A stretch of 64,000 bases of DNA from an uncultured Lachnospiraceae bacterium. GTDB lineage: Bacteria > Bacillota > Clostridia > Lachnospirales > Lachnospiraceae. The notes beneath the pieces were generated by a model. It was not told where the DNA came from. It was given only the letters and a program-made list of their open reading frames with translations, and did no database searches. The stretch covers positions 1 through 64,000 of the forward strand of contig CANQSN010000002.1 of the NCBI GenBank assembly GCA_947626505.1, given 5' to 3'. The position numbers and the translations under genes were made by a program. Below, piece after piece: positions 51,786 to 61,450 of the stretch (position 1 is its first letter; each line of letters begins with the position of its first letter).

Positions 51786-52628
51786 TTAGTTTGGATATTC
51801 TAATGTAATTTTCCCCAGTTTACCGCTGCGGTACTCATCTAAAAGCAAATCCGACGCCTTTTTTAAATCCAACTCAGCCCCTTTTTTTATGCATTTACGC
51901 CTTTTTGCAATCTCTGTCAGAATCGATACTTCATCCTGAGCTTCCAAGAGCTCGTAACGCTTTGCTAAAACTCCGCTGTAATGCTCTTTTAAAATAAGAA
52001 TCAATTTAATTGCCAATTCCTCTGATACCAGCAAATCATCATTTACCGAGCCGATTAACGCCAGATTGACTCCTACCTGTTCATCCTCAAATTTAGGCCA
52101 TAAAACACCCGGAGTATCTAAAAGCTCAATACTCTTATTAAGCTTAATCCACTGTTTCCCCTTCGTAACTCCCGGCTTGTTTCCGGTTTTTGTACATGCT
52201 TTACCGACTAATGAATTGATGAATGTAGATTTTCCTACATTGGGAATACCCGCTACCATCGCCCTAATCGGTCTGTTCTTAATCCCGCGTTTTCTGTCGC
52301 GCTCAAGCTTTTCCTTACATGCCTCCATCACAATGCCTTGTATTCCCTTAACGCCGGTTCCCTTCTGTGAATTAACCTCTGCTGTAAAATATCCCTGTTC
52401 CTCAAAATATTCCTTCCATTTACCGGTATATCTGCTGTCTGCCAAATCAGCTTTGTTAAGCAGAATTAACCTGTATTTGTTATTTGCAAGCTTGTCAATA
52501 TCCGGATTGCGGCTGCTCATAGGAATACGGGCGTCCACCAGTTCAATCACAATATCAATCAGCTTAATATTTTCCTGCATCATTCTCATGGCCTTTGTCA
52601 TATGCCCCGGATACCACTGTATATTCAT
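51786..52628 (-). CDS. rbgA: Ribosome biogenesis GTPase RbgA/YlqF
   Basis: Circularly permuted GTPase: WYPGHMTKAMRMM; LLNKADL; AGIPNVGKSTFIN; DTPGVLWPKF. Confidence 0.95.
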   Translation of the reverse strand: MNIQWYPGHMTKAMRMMQENIKLIDIVIELVDARIPMSSRNPDIDKLANNKYRLILLNKADLADSRYTGKWKEYFEEQGYFTAEVNSQKGTGVKGIQGIVMEACKEKLERDRKRGIKNRPIRAMVAGIPNVGKSTFINSLVGKACTKTGNKPGVTKGKQWIKLNKSIELLDTPGVLWPKFEDEQVGVNLALIGSVNDDLLVSEELAIKLILILKEHYSGVLAKRYELLEAQDEVSILTEIAKRRKCIKKGAELDLKKASDLLLDEYRSGKLGKITLEYPN

Positions 52629-52650
52629 CTTCTTCCTCTTTCCTTTATAA

Positions 52651-53214
52651 TTATTCTATTCTTACAATCTTAAAACCGTTTAATTTAAATATAATCTTTC
52701 CTTCAATCTCCTCAGAAGTGACAGTTCCCACATTGGTAAAACGGGAATCCTCGCTATTATTGCAATTATCTCCAATAACAAAATATTCATCCTCGCCAAG
52801 TTCAATCTCCTCATCTGCAATTCCGGCGGAAACTATCAAATCATCAAATGGCACATCTGTAAGTTTTTTACCGTCAATATAAATACTTCCATCGCGAATC
52901 TGCAGCTTCTCCTTTGGAAGCCCTACAACACGCTTTACATATTCGTGCTCGTTTTCTGTTTTTTTAATCTTGAACTTTATGACGTCATAACGCTTTGGCT
53001 TAGAAAATATATATGCGCTGCGCATTATTACAACCTTATCATTATCTGTAAGAGTGGGCGACATAGAATCTCCCACTACAGTTGTAGCCTGAAATAAAAA
53101 ATACACAAAGCAAAATGCCAGCGCCAGCGCCAGTATAATTATAATAGCATAGTTGACAATTTCTCTAATAATACGGGCTCGCTTGTCCCTCTTTCTATCC
53201 ATATATAAATTCAT
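52651..53214 (-). CDS. lepB: Signal peptidase I (conventional length)
   Basis: VVGDSMSPTLTDNDKV; EYVKRVVGLPKEKLQI; IGDNCNNSEDSRFTNVGTV. Confidence 0.95.
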   Translation of the reverse strand: MNLYMDRKRDKRARIIREIVNYAIIIILALALAFCFVYFLFQATTVVGDSMSPTLTDNDKVVIMRSAYIFSKPKRYDVIKFKIKKTENEHEYVKRVVGLPKEKLQIRDGSIYIDGKKLTDVPFDDLIVSAGIADEEIELGEDEYFVIGDNCNNSEDSRFTNVGTVTSEEIEGKIIFKLNGFKIVRIE

Positions 53215-53255
53215 TATCCGCTTACCTCTATAATTGTATAATCCACATAACTACA

Positions 53256-53276
53256 AATGCCCTGTCAGCGGGCATT
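53256..53276 (-). terminator. Hairpin upstream of lepB (terminator/attenuator-like)
   Basis: AATGCCC-N7-GGGCATT. Confidence 0.4.
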
Positions 53277-53294
53277 ATTATTTCATTATACAAC

Positions 53295-53330
53295 AAAAGC
53301 GCACTAAATAAAACCTTTTAGCGCACTTTT
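53295..53330 (-). terminator. Putative terminator downstream of the aryl-sulfotransferase gene
   Basis: AAAAGTGCGCTA...TAGTGCGCTTTT stem (two G-U pairs) then TTTTGTTG on the minus strand. Confidence 0.6.
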
Positions 53331-53376
53331 ATTATATGTTTATTAAAATTTTCACAAATATACTTAACATCCGATA

Positions 53377-55458
53377 TCAGTATATATCAAAACAATCCTC
53401 AATAATATATGTACCATTTTGTGTCTTGAAAAATAAAGAATATTTACCATCTTCAATTTTTTTAAGACTAATAGGTATGGCGTATGTAGTTTCGTAAATA
53501 AGCTTTTTATCCTCCAATCCCTTTGTAAAACTAACCTTATATATATTACCTCCCGAAGCAATGCATATTTCACTAAGCACATGGTCGTAAGACCTCGCAT
53601 ATAGAACATCCTCGTCACAATAAAAATGAATATCGGGCATATTAAGACAAACTCTTTTAACCTCTTTTGCAGTATCAGATTTTATTTTTACCTTTCCCTT
53701 AGACATAATACATAAAACCGGATTTTTATATTCTTCAGGCAGTTCTTCTATCTTTTCAAGATAAACAGTATCCCCTACTATTAAGTTTCCCTTTTCATAA
53801 GTTGTTTTCTCCATTTCTGCACCGTCTGCTTCAAAACCATAAGCAGTAAAAAATTCCTGCTTAATCAAATATATATTTTTACGTTCCCCGTTTTCATAGT
53901 CCATTTCCTCAATCATTCCGCCGCAGTTTTCTATAGGGGAAAGCAGATTGCCCGACATCTGAAACAATCTGTTTTCTTCCTCCATAAACAGTGTGTTTCC
54001 GCGAATTGTAGATTTAGGAAATGCATGTGTTTTTTCCATACAAACAGTATTATTTACTTCGTCAATTATAAATGTAGTTGCATAGGAATATGTTTCATCT
54101 CCATCAAAACAATCTGTTTTTCTCCTTTTTGCCCAGTGATTATCATATAAAATAACGCGTTTTTTACCAAATTCACCGCATGATAACAGTCCTGCCGCGT
54201 GCTGCTGGTAAAACCATTTAATATCCCCTTTTGGTGTAAGAACATACTTCTTCATATCAGTATTATTCCAAAATTCGGGATTTGCCAAAATCCACTCAAG
54301 CTTCATTGTTTCCCAGTCTACCTTAATAACGCTGTGAACATTTCTCATACTTATTATAACACTATTTTCATCCTCCACATAATATACGGAGTTGACATGC
54401 GCCCAATCCTTCCAATTTCTGTAATGCTCATCAAAAAGGTCGTCTAATACCAGCATTTTTATAATTTTTCCGGTTGCAAGTTCAACCTGCGCTACTGCAT
54501 TTTCCACCGAACCAAAAAAACTGCTGCTGCACATCAGTACATAATCTCTCCCCATAGGGCAGGCATTATGATGAATGCCCTTTGGAGTAAAATATGTTCT
54601 GTTCACCCCTCCCAAATAATTCATATCATAATACATGGCTCCCTGAGGTACAAAATACGAAGGTATGGATATATTCCTTACCGTATATAAAAAGCGTCCG
54701 TTTTGTATTGGGAAAATACCATAGGATTTAGCTCTATGCTTAAGATAAAATCTAACCTCTCCGTTTTGGTCAAATGCAAGAGTTTTAATATTCCTTCCTC
54801 CTGAAATAAGAATAAAGGCAAGCGCTGTAGAATCAGACTGCTTATTGACCTTAATAATATTTACAAGTTTTTTGGGCAAAGCCTTTGTAGAAATTACAAT
54901 ACTGCCTTCCTTAAATATGTTTCCCTGCTCGTCCACAAGCTTAATCCTTACAATATTATCCGTACCTGCATATAATCCGTAGATTGCCACCTTGTGATTG
55001 TTACACAAACTGCTTTCATTGCAGTAGGACGCATTTTCCTTCTTTCCGACTACCTCATAACAAACCTTTAATTTCTCCTTCGTCCAAAAAATTAAAATTG
55101 ACGTAAGCGGCGACTGTCCATAAACGTCGTTTATTAAAAGCATATTACCCCATCGGTAATAGTGGGTATTAACTCTTTCATCTAGGAAAATATTTATTTT
55201 TTCAGTAAATCTTGCCATATTATTATGGCTGCACTTAATATTTGAAGAAGTAATATTTCTTTCATTTATTTTTACTCTGTCATTATATTTATCAGAACAT
55301 TTTCTTGCCCATTCTCCATCGCGAACAATATAACAAAAGCCTTTATCACCCCGCAAAATGCTGATAAACCGCCTTATCCATATCGGTATCCGCTCAACTC
55401 CATTTTCATAATAATACCATTTTTTTATTCTTTTTATCCATTTCTCTGCCTTACTCAT
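53377..55458 (-). CDS. Aryl-sulfate sulfotransferase (ASST) family protein
   Basis: GIHHNACPMGRDYVLMCSSS; DWAHVNSVYYVEDENSVIISMRNVHSVIKVDWETMKLEWILANPEFW; FYQQHAAGLL. Start likely MSKAEKW (55458). Confidence 0.8.
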   Translation of the reverse strand: MSKAEKWIKRIKKWYYYENGVERIPIWIRRFISILRGDKGFCYIVRDGEWARKCSDKYNDRVKINERNITSSNIKCSHNNMARFTEKINIFLDERVNTHYYRWGNMLLINDVYGQSPLTSILIFWTKEKLKVCYEVVGKKENASYCNESSLCNNHKVAIYGLYAGTDNIVRIKLVDEQGNIFKEGSIVISTKALPKKLVNIIKVNKQSDSTALAFILISGGRNIKTLAFDQNGEVRFYLKHRAKSYGIFPIQNGRFLYTVRNISIPSYFVPQGAMYYDMNYLGGVNRTYFTPKGIHHNACPMGRDYVLMCSSSFFGSVENAVAQVELATGKIIKMLVLDDLFDEHYRNWKDWAHVNSVYYVEDENSVIISMRNVHSVIKVDWETMKLEWILANPEFWNNTDMKKYVLTPKGDIKWFYQQHAAGLLSCGEFGKKRVILYDNHWAKRRKTDCFDGDETYSYATTFIIDEVNNTVCMEKTHAFPKSTIRGNTLFMEEENRLFQMSGNLLSPIENCGGMIEEMDYENGERKNIYLIKQEFFTAYGFEADGAEMEKTTYEKGNLIVGDTVYLEKIEELPEEYKNPVLCIMSKGKVKIKSDTAKEVKRVCLNMPDIHFYCDEDVLYARSYDHVLSEICIASGGNIYKVSFTKGLEDKKLIYETTYAIPISLKKIEDGKYSLFFKTQNGTYIIEDCFDIY

Positions 55459-55580
55459 AATGTCCTCCCAAGACTTACATTTTCTACCCAATATGGTAAA
55501 ATCTACTTGTGAAGTTTATGAAATTTTAATTTGAGAATACAGTGATAATAATGTGAGAAAAGCACGCAGTATAGCGCATT

Positions 55581-55610
55581 TATCAGCCGGCAATCTTCTC
55601 CTGTCTGATA
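55581..55610. repeat. Intergenic repeat family copy F (30-bp short form)
   Basis: TATCAGCCGGCAATCTTCTCCTGTCTGATA with TATCAG/CTGATA ends, in the divergent spacer ahead of the response regulator. Confidence 0.7.
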
Positions 55611-55680
55611 AAAATACGCTTGCAAAAAATATATCATTATGATATAGATAGAAATATCACAAATCAATTCAGAGGTGAAA

Positions 55681-56340
55681 ATGATGTCCAGAATACTGGT
55701 TGTAGATGATGATACACACATCAGCAATCTATTGACGGAAGCTCTTAAAAGGGAAGGATATATAGTAGATAAGGCATTTTCAGGAACAGAGGCTATGATT
55801 GTACTATCAAAAAATAAGCCTGATTTGATTTTGCTTGACCTTATGCTGCCCGACCTTTGCGGCGAAGAATTGCTGCCCCAAATAAAGGATATTCCCATTA
55901 TTGTAGTAAGTGCAAAAGCAGATGTGGCGGACAAAGTCGGACTTCTGCTCGGCGGCGCGGTTGATTATGTCACAAAACCGTTCCATATGCATGAACTGCT
56001 TGCCAGAATTGCCGTCCAACTTCGGAAACGGTATACAGGCGACCATGCTCTTACCCATCGGAATCTCACGCTGTATCCGGATAAATTGACGGTTATACTT
56101 GAAAAAACTGAAATCCGCCTTACACGTACAGAATGCGCCATTTTGAAATTATTGATGAGCAATCCCAATATGCCTATCGGGAAAACTACCATTCTTGAAA
56201 ATATCAGCCATGATACGCCGGATTGCACCGAGCGTTCCCTGAAACAGCATATCAGTAATATCCGTCATAAATTACAGGCGGTAGACGGAAATGATTACAT
56301 CGAGGCGGTTTACGGAATCGGATTCAAAATGAAATCTTGA
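55681..56340 (+). CDS. OmpR-family response regulator
   Basis: RILVVDDDTHISNLLTEALKREGY; LILLDLMLPDLCGEELL; DYVTKPFHMHELLARI; winged-helix C-terminus. GAGGTG precedes ATG 55681. Confidence 0.93.
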   Translation: MMSRILVVDDDTHISNLLTEALKREGYIVDKAFSGTEAMIVLSKNKPDLILLDLMLPDLCGEELLPQIKDIPIIVVSAKADVADKVGLLLGGAVDYVTKPFHMHELLARIAVQLRKRYTGDHALTHRNLTLYPDKLTVILEKTEIRLTRTECAILKLLMSNPNMPIGKTTILENISHDTPDCTERSLKQHISNIRHKLQAVDGNDYIEAVYGIGFKMKS

Positions 56341-56412
56341 CATTTTCTTGACTGCTTTTTTGACTTTTTAATGGTATACTGTTTTCAGAAATCAAAAGGA
56401 GGTATTAGGTAT

Positions 56413-57279
56413 TTGTGTCTGGTTCTTTTTGTTGTAATAATAATTTTACTTTTGAAAATCGTGATGATGAAAAAAACTGCAAAGGAAATCTCCGCGCAAT
56501 TTGAACAGATTCTGAAAACTGATACCAATAAAATCATTACCATTTCAGGCAATGACAAAGAAATGAAAAAACTTGCCGACAATATCAACAGGCAATTGAA
56601 AATTCTGCGGAAAGAATATCTCCGGTATAAACAGGGAGATTTTGAACTAAAAGCTGCAATCACAAATATTTCCCACGACATCCGCACGCCCTTGACTGCA
56701 ATCTGCGGTTATCTTGATTTGCTGCAGGATAATTCCGATACCAAAAAGGCTGAGGAATATATTTCTATCATGAAAGAGCGCGCTGAATTGATGAAACAGC
56801 TAACGGAAGAATTATTCCGGTATTCTGTGATTCTTTCAGACAATGCAAAACCGGAAACAGAAGAAATTATCATTAATCAGGTGCTTGAAGACAGCATTAT
56901 GGACTATTATGCTGTCCTCACAAAAAGAGGAATTTCGCCGGAAATACACATGACGGAAAAACAAATTACTGCAAAATTAAACAAAGAATATCTTACAAGA
57001 ATTATTTATAATCTGCTTAATAATGCTGTGAAATACAGCGATGGTGATTTGCAGATTACGCTGACAAAAAGCGGTGAAATTATTTTTTCAAATACAGCAA
57101 AAGAGTTATCTCCTGTGCAGGTGGAATGTCTTTTTGACAGATTTTACACCGTAAAAACAGCAAGAAATTCCACAGGCTTGGGTTTGTCTATCGCACGAAC
57201 GCTTGCGGAAGAAATGGGCGGAACTATTTCAGCGGAATATAAAGATGATACTTTATCAATCATGGTTTCATTATCGTGA
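56413..57279 (+). CDS. Sensor histidine kinase (single N-terminal TM, no large extracytoplasmic sensor domain)
   Basis: NISHDIRTPLTAICGYLDLL; NLLNNAVKYS; STGLGLSIARTLAEEMGG. TTG at 56413 placed ~10 nt after AAGGAGGT; ORF-track ATG 56371 has no RBS. Confidence 0.88.
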   Translation: MCLVLFVVIIILLLKIVMMKKTAKEISAQFEQILKTDTNKIITISGNDKEMKKLADNINRQLKILRKEYLRYKQGDFELKAAITNISHDIRTPLTAICGYLDLLQDNSDTKKAEEYISIMKERAELMKQLTEELFRYSVILSDNAKPETEEIIINQVLEDSIMDYYAVLTKRGISPEIHMTEKQITAKLNKEYLTRIIYNLLNNAVKYSDGDLQITLTKSGEIIFSNTAKELSPVQVECLFDRFYTVKTARNSTGLGLSIARTLAEEMGGTISAEYKDDTLSIMVSLS

Positions 57280-57315
57280 AAAACCCTTTATCATTAAAAG
57301 GATACTGTTAAGTTC

Positions 57316-57546
57316 CTAACCCATTGACATATAATTCATTTGTAATACAGCTTCTAATTTCCAGCTTATCCCACGCATGTAAATACTGTATACATAATAG
57401 AGATCCTTTACTCTTCTGAATCTTTTTTGTGAAAAGATAACATGTATCTTATCACTAAGCATTCGTTCTACAGAAAATGCTAAATTCTCCTGATTATCAC
57501 CAAATAAATTTATATTCTCCAAAGTCTTTCCCACACTCTTACACAT
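57316..57546 (-). pseudogene. Remnant of an AbiEii/AbiGii-type nucleotidyltransferase toxin C-terminus
   Basis: FSVERMLSDKIHVIFSQKRFRRVKDLYYVYSI resembles the conserved AbiEii 'EKI ... R.KD.YDLY' region; N-terminal nucleotidyltransferase part absent. Confidence 0.6.
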
Positions 57547-57572
57547 TTATTACTACTATTTTACAAAAGACA

Positions 57573-57779
57573 CTAAGAAATATCTACTACTTCTTGGACT
57601 TTCTTAGTATCTACAGAAATTGTATGCCCTGTAGCAGTATCATGTACATAATTTGCATCAAAGTATTTAAGCAGCCTAAACTCACGTCTAGGAATACCAT
57701 TGAAAAATTTATCCAATTTAGTACCCCATTTTTTTGAGCCTAGTACCACCCTAGTACCCCATTTTTTATGTAAAAACAT
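57573..57779 (-). other. Short ORF/fragment of unknown function with duplicated KKWGT motif
   Basis: MFLHKKWGTRVVLGSKKWGTKLDKFFNGIPRREFRLLKYFDANYVHDTATGHTISVDTKKVQEVVDIS; upstream of the AbiEii-like remnant. Confidence 0.45.
57719..57767. repeat. Direct repeat TAGTACCCCATTTTTT x2 with a partial TAGTACC copy between
   Basis: Copies at 57719-57734 and 57752-57767 (33 bp apart), partial at 57741. Confidence 0.8.
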
Positions 57780-57853
57780 GTAAAATTACGCCAAATTATG
57801 AGAATTTGGCAACTTCTGAAACATGCTTGAAACCTGCATTCTATAAGGGTTTA

Positions 57854-58759
57854 TCACCATTCGTAGGGTGTATTCTGGTATACGTAATAATTAAGCCAGT
57901 TATAATAAAGCGTATTAGCATGACACCTCCATGTCTTTGGTGGAATATTATCCGGATTATCATCAGGATAATATCTTACCGGAAGCTTAGGGTTAATTCC
58001 CTTTGCTACATCTCTCTTATATTCCTTATCCAGAGTTAGCTGGTCATATTCCGGATGTCCTGTAACAAAAACATTCTTCATTCTTTTATCAAGAATAAGA
58101 TAAGGTCCCGCCTCTTCAGATTCTGCCACAATCTCCAAGTCCTCAATAGCATCAATATCCGCTTTATCAAAACCGGTATAACGTGAATGCGGTACAAGGA
58201 AGCTGTCGTCAAAGCCTCTGACCAATGGCGTGCGCTTGTGAAATGTATGATGTTCATAAATACCCGATAATTTTTCCTTGAGCAAATGCTTACCTACGCC
58301 ATAATGATAATAGAGCCCCGCCTGAGCTCCCCAGCAAATATGTAAGGTGGAGGTGACATGCTCCTTGCTCCACTCCATCACGCCTGTGAGTTCCTCCCAG
58401 TAATCTACATCTTCAAATGATAACGTTTCCACCGGTGCGCCTGTTATAATTAGTCCGTCATAATTATTCTTCTTTATATCATGGAAGGACACATAAAACC
58501 TTTCCAAATGCTCCTCAGATGTATTCTTAGACTCATGGCTATCCATACGGACAAATGAAATATCTACTTGAAGAGGAGTATTGGCAAGGCTTCTGAGCAA
58601 TGCCAATTCCGTATCTTCCTTTAATGGCATAAGATTCACAATCAAAATCTTCAAAGGTCTTATATCCTGATTTTTGGCGCGTTCCTGATCCATCACAAAT
58701 ATATTTTCATCTTCCAATATCTTTTTAACCGGTAAATCATTATCAATACATATTGGCAT
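57854..58759 (-). CDS. metA: Homoserine O-acetyl/succinyltransferase MetA
   Basis: MPICIDNDLPVKKILEDENIFVMDQERAKNQDIRPLKILIVNLMPLKEDTE; TLHICWGAQAGLYYHYG; HPEYD. Confidence 0.96.
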   Translation of the reverse strand: MPICIDNDLPVKKILEDENIFVMDQERAKNQDIRPLKILIVNLMPLKEDTELALLRSLANTPLQVDISFVRMDSHESKNTSEEHLERFYVSFHDIKKNNYDGLIITGAPVETLSFEDVDYWEELTGVMEWSKEHVTSTLHICWGAQAGLYYHYGVGKHLLKEKLSGIYEHHTFHKRTPLVRGFDDSFLVPHSRYTGFDKADIDAIEDLEIVAESEEAGPYLILDKRMKNVFVTGHPEYDQLTLDKEYKRDVAKGINPKLPVRYYPDDNPDNIPPKTWRCHANTLYYNWLNYYVYQNTPYEW

Positions 58760-58762
58760 TTT

Positions 58763-60739
58763 CTAGTTCCTTCCTTCCTGATTCATCATTTTTACATATT
58801 CTTTCTCCGTTATAATAGGAATCCCTAATTCCTTTGCCTTTTTATTTTTTGCAGAATTGGAATTAATATCGTTGTTAATCAGATAATCCGTCTTAGACGA
58901 AACCGAACCTGATACCTTTCCACCCAACCGTTCAATTTCACTCTTTATCGCATTGCGGTTTTCATAAATATTAAGACTTCCTGTCACTACAAAAGTCTTA
59001 CCTGCGAAAGACATTTCCTCCTTAGACAAAATATCTTCCTGTATAAATGAAACCTCATTAAGCAATTCATCAACCACCTGTTTTTTATCTTCATCATTAA
59101 AATAATCCACAAAAGCCTTAGCAATCAAATCGCCAATACCATCAATTTCAATAAGCTCATCTGTATCCGCATTACTTAGCTTCTCTAAATCATAATCATA
59201 ATGCCTGCATAAAAGCTTAGCATTGCTAAGACCTATATTTGCAATACCAAGGCTGTATATAAAGTTAGCAAGGTATACATTTCTGCTCTCATCAACCGCC
59301 TTTATAAGCTTATTATAGGATTTCTTTCCAAATCCCTCCAGTGCAGTAATCTCCTCCTCATAATCAGACAAATGAAATAAATCAGGAAGCTTTGAAATAA
59401 ATCCATTCTGAATAAACTTCTCCAGCGTTGCCTCTGACAACCCGTCTATATTCATAGCATCTCGGCTTACAAAATGGGCAAACTGCTTTATCTGTTTTGC
59501 CGGACAAGCTTGATTGTCACACATTAAAACCTTAACGCCATTTTCCTCTTTAACGACTGCTTTACCGCCGCAAACAGGACAGTGGGTTGGGAGCTTTAGA
59601 GTATTGCTTCTTGTAAGATTATCTGCAAGCTGCGGAATAATCATATTCGCCTTAAATACAGTAATTCTGTCGCCCTTCCCAAGCTCATATGATTCCAAAA
59701 TACTGACATTGTGAAGGCTGGCTCTGCTCACAGTAGTACCCTCAATCTCGACAGGCTCAAATACCGCTACAGGATTAATAAGACCTGTTCTTGAAGCGCT
59801 CCAAAATATCTCATTAAATGTTGTTTCCGAAACTTCATCACGCCATTTAAAAGCGATAGAATCCCTCGGAAACTTTGAAGTTGTGCCCAGACTTTTCCCA
59901 TATGCAATATCCTCAAATGAAAGTACTAATCCATCTGAAGGAAAATCATTTTCTATAACATTAGCGGAAAATTTTTCCACAGTATCCATAATAGTATCCT
60001 TTGTAACCTTATGATACTCCACCACTGTAAATCCCTGTTCTGACAGCCATTCAAATCTTTTACTAAATGTATCAAGCTTATTTAATTCACCTGCATCCAC
60101 CAGATTAAATGCAATAAAATGTACATTACGTTTTGCGCAAATAGCGCTATTTAACTGTCTTACTGTACCGCTGCACAGATTTCTTGGATTTTTATATTTT
60201 GCTTCCGCATCTGCAATTTCTTCATTAATGCGATTAAAATCAGAGTACTTAATAATAGACTCTCCTCGAATTGTTAATTTACCTTTATATTCAATATTCT
60301 TAGGTACATTACAAAACACTCTGGCATTGTGGGTGATATCTTCCCCGACCTGCCCGTTTCCACGAGTAACCGCCTGTTTTAAAATGCCCCCTTCATATAT
60401 CAGTACGGTAGTTAGTCCGTCTAACTTCCATGACAGCACTCCCTCCCTGTCGCCTAACCACGAAACTAATTCCTCCACTTCCTTTGTCTTATCAAGCGAA
60501 AGCATAGGATATTCATGAGTAACCTTAACAAGCTCACTGACTGCTTCGTAACCAACTGAAGCTGTAGGGCTGTTAGGAAGAGTAACATTAAGCTCTTTTT
60601 CTAAGGACACCAGTTCATCATACAAAGCATCATATTCATAATTACTCATAAGTTCTTCATTCTTGTTATAGTATGCTTCCGCCGCCCTATTTAGAAGCCC
60701 TATAAGTTCTTCCATTCTAGCCCTGCTTTTACTATCCAT
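58763..60739 (-). CDS. ligA: NAD-dependent DNA ligase
   Basis: YDALYDELVSLEKE; SWKLDGLTTVLIYEGG; zinc motif CPVCGGK...CDNQACPAK; C-terminal BRCT. Confidence 0.96.
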   Translation of the reverse strand: MDSKSRARMEELIGLLNRAAEAYYNKNEELMSNYEYDALYDELVSLEKELNVTLPNSPTASVGYEAVSELVKVTHEYPMLSLDKTKEVEELVSWLGDREGVLSWKLDGLTTVLIYEGGILKQAVTRGNGQVGEDITHNARVFCNVPKNIEYKGKLTIRGESIIKYSDFNRINEEIADAEAKYKNPRNLCSGTVRQLNSAICAKRNVHFIAFNLVDAGELNKLDTFSKRFEWLSEQGFTVVEYHKVTKDTIMDTVEKFSANVIENDFPSDGLVLSFEDIAYGKSLGTTSKFPRDSIAFKWRDEVSETTFNEIFWSASRTGLINPVAVFEPVEIEGTTVSRASLHNVSILESYELGKGDRITVFKANMIIPQLADNLTRSNTLKLPTHCPVCGGKAVVKEENGVKVLMCDNQACPAKQIKQFAHFVSRDAMNIDGLSEATLEKFIQNGFISKLPDLFHLSDYEEEITALEGFGKKSYNKLIKAVDESRNVYLANFIYSLGIANIGLSNAKLLCRHYDYDLEKLSNADTDELIEIDGIGDLIAKAFVDYFNDEDKKQVVDELLNEVSFIQEDILSKEEMSFAGKTFVVTGSLNIYENRNAIKSEIERLGGKVSGSVSSKTDYLINNDINSNSAKNKKAKELGIPIITEKEYVKMMNQEGRN

Positions 60740-60751
60740 ATTAAAACCCCC

Positions 60752-61438
60752 CTAAAAATTAAGCATATTTTTTAATTCTTCAAGCTCTGCCCCAGTAATC
60801 TCACGATACTGTCCCTCCGGCAAATCTCCAAGACATATATTCATAACTCTTGTCCGTTTCAAAGAACGCACCCGAAAACCTAACGCCTCGCACATTCTGC
60901 GAATCTGTCTGTTTAATCCCTGCGTGAGTATTATTGTAAAACTGTTTCTGCTTGTTTTTTTAACCTTGCAAGGCCTTGTAACTGTATCAAGGATTGGCAC
61001 GCCGCTTCTCATGGCGTCCACAAATTCCTTTGTAACTGTCTGATTTACAGTAACCTCGTATTCCTTTTCATGACAATTTCTGGCATGGCTTATAGCATTG
61101 TTAAGCTCTCCCTGATTAGTTAAAAGCACCAGTCCTGATGAATCCTTATCAAGCCTTCCGACAGGATAAATTCTCTCAGGATAACCAATAGCGTCTATTA
61201 TATTGTCCTTTTCTTTAGTAGAGCATACAAGCCCAATAGGCTTATTATAGGCTAATAGAATAAAAGGGGCTTTTTGCATAACTTCCTTTCCGCAAAAAAC
61301 CACCTTATCACCGTCTTCAACATTATCGCCAATAACTGCATTCCTTCCATTGATTATAACCTTTCCCGCCTCAATGAGGCGGTCTGCTTCTCTCCTGCTG
61401 CACACTCCGGCAGCGCTTAAATATTTATTTATCCGCAT
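60752..61438 (-). CDS. RsuA/RluF-family pseudouridine synthase
   Basis: MRINKYLSAAGVCSRREADRLIEAGKVIING; YPVGRLDKDSSGLVLLTNQGEL; GLNRQIRRMCEALGF. Confidence 0.92.
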   Translation of the reverse strand: MRINKYLSAAGVCSRREADRLIEAGKVIINGRNAVIGDNVEDGDKVVFCGKEVMQKAPFILLAYNKPIGLVCSTKEKDNIIDAIGYPERIYPVGRLDKDSSGLVLLTNQGELNNAISHARNCHEKEYEVTVNQTVTKEFVDAMRSGVPILDTVTRPCKVKKTSRNSFTIILTQGLNRQIRRMCEALGFRVRSLKRTRVMNICLGDLPEGQYREITGAELEELKNMLNF

Positions 61439-61450
61439 AACTCCTCCTGA

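Noticed and set aside
55503-55934. 143-aa minus-strand ORF
   Set aside because: Antisense to the response regulator and its upstream spacer.
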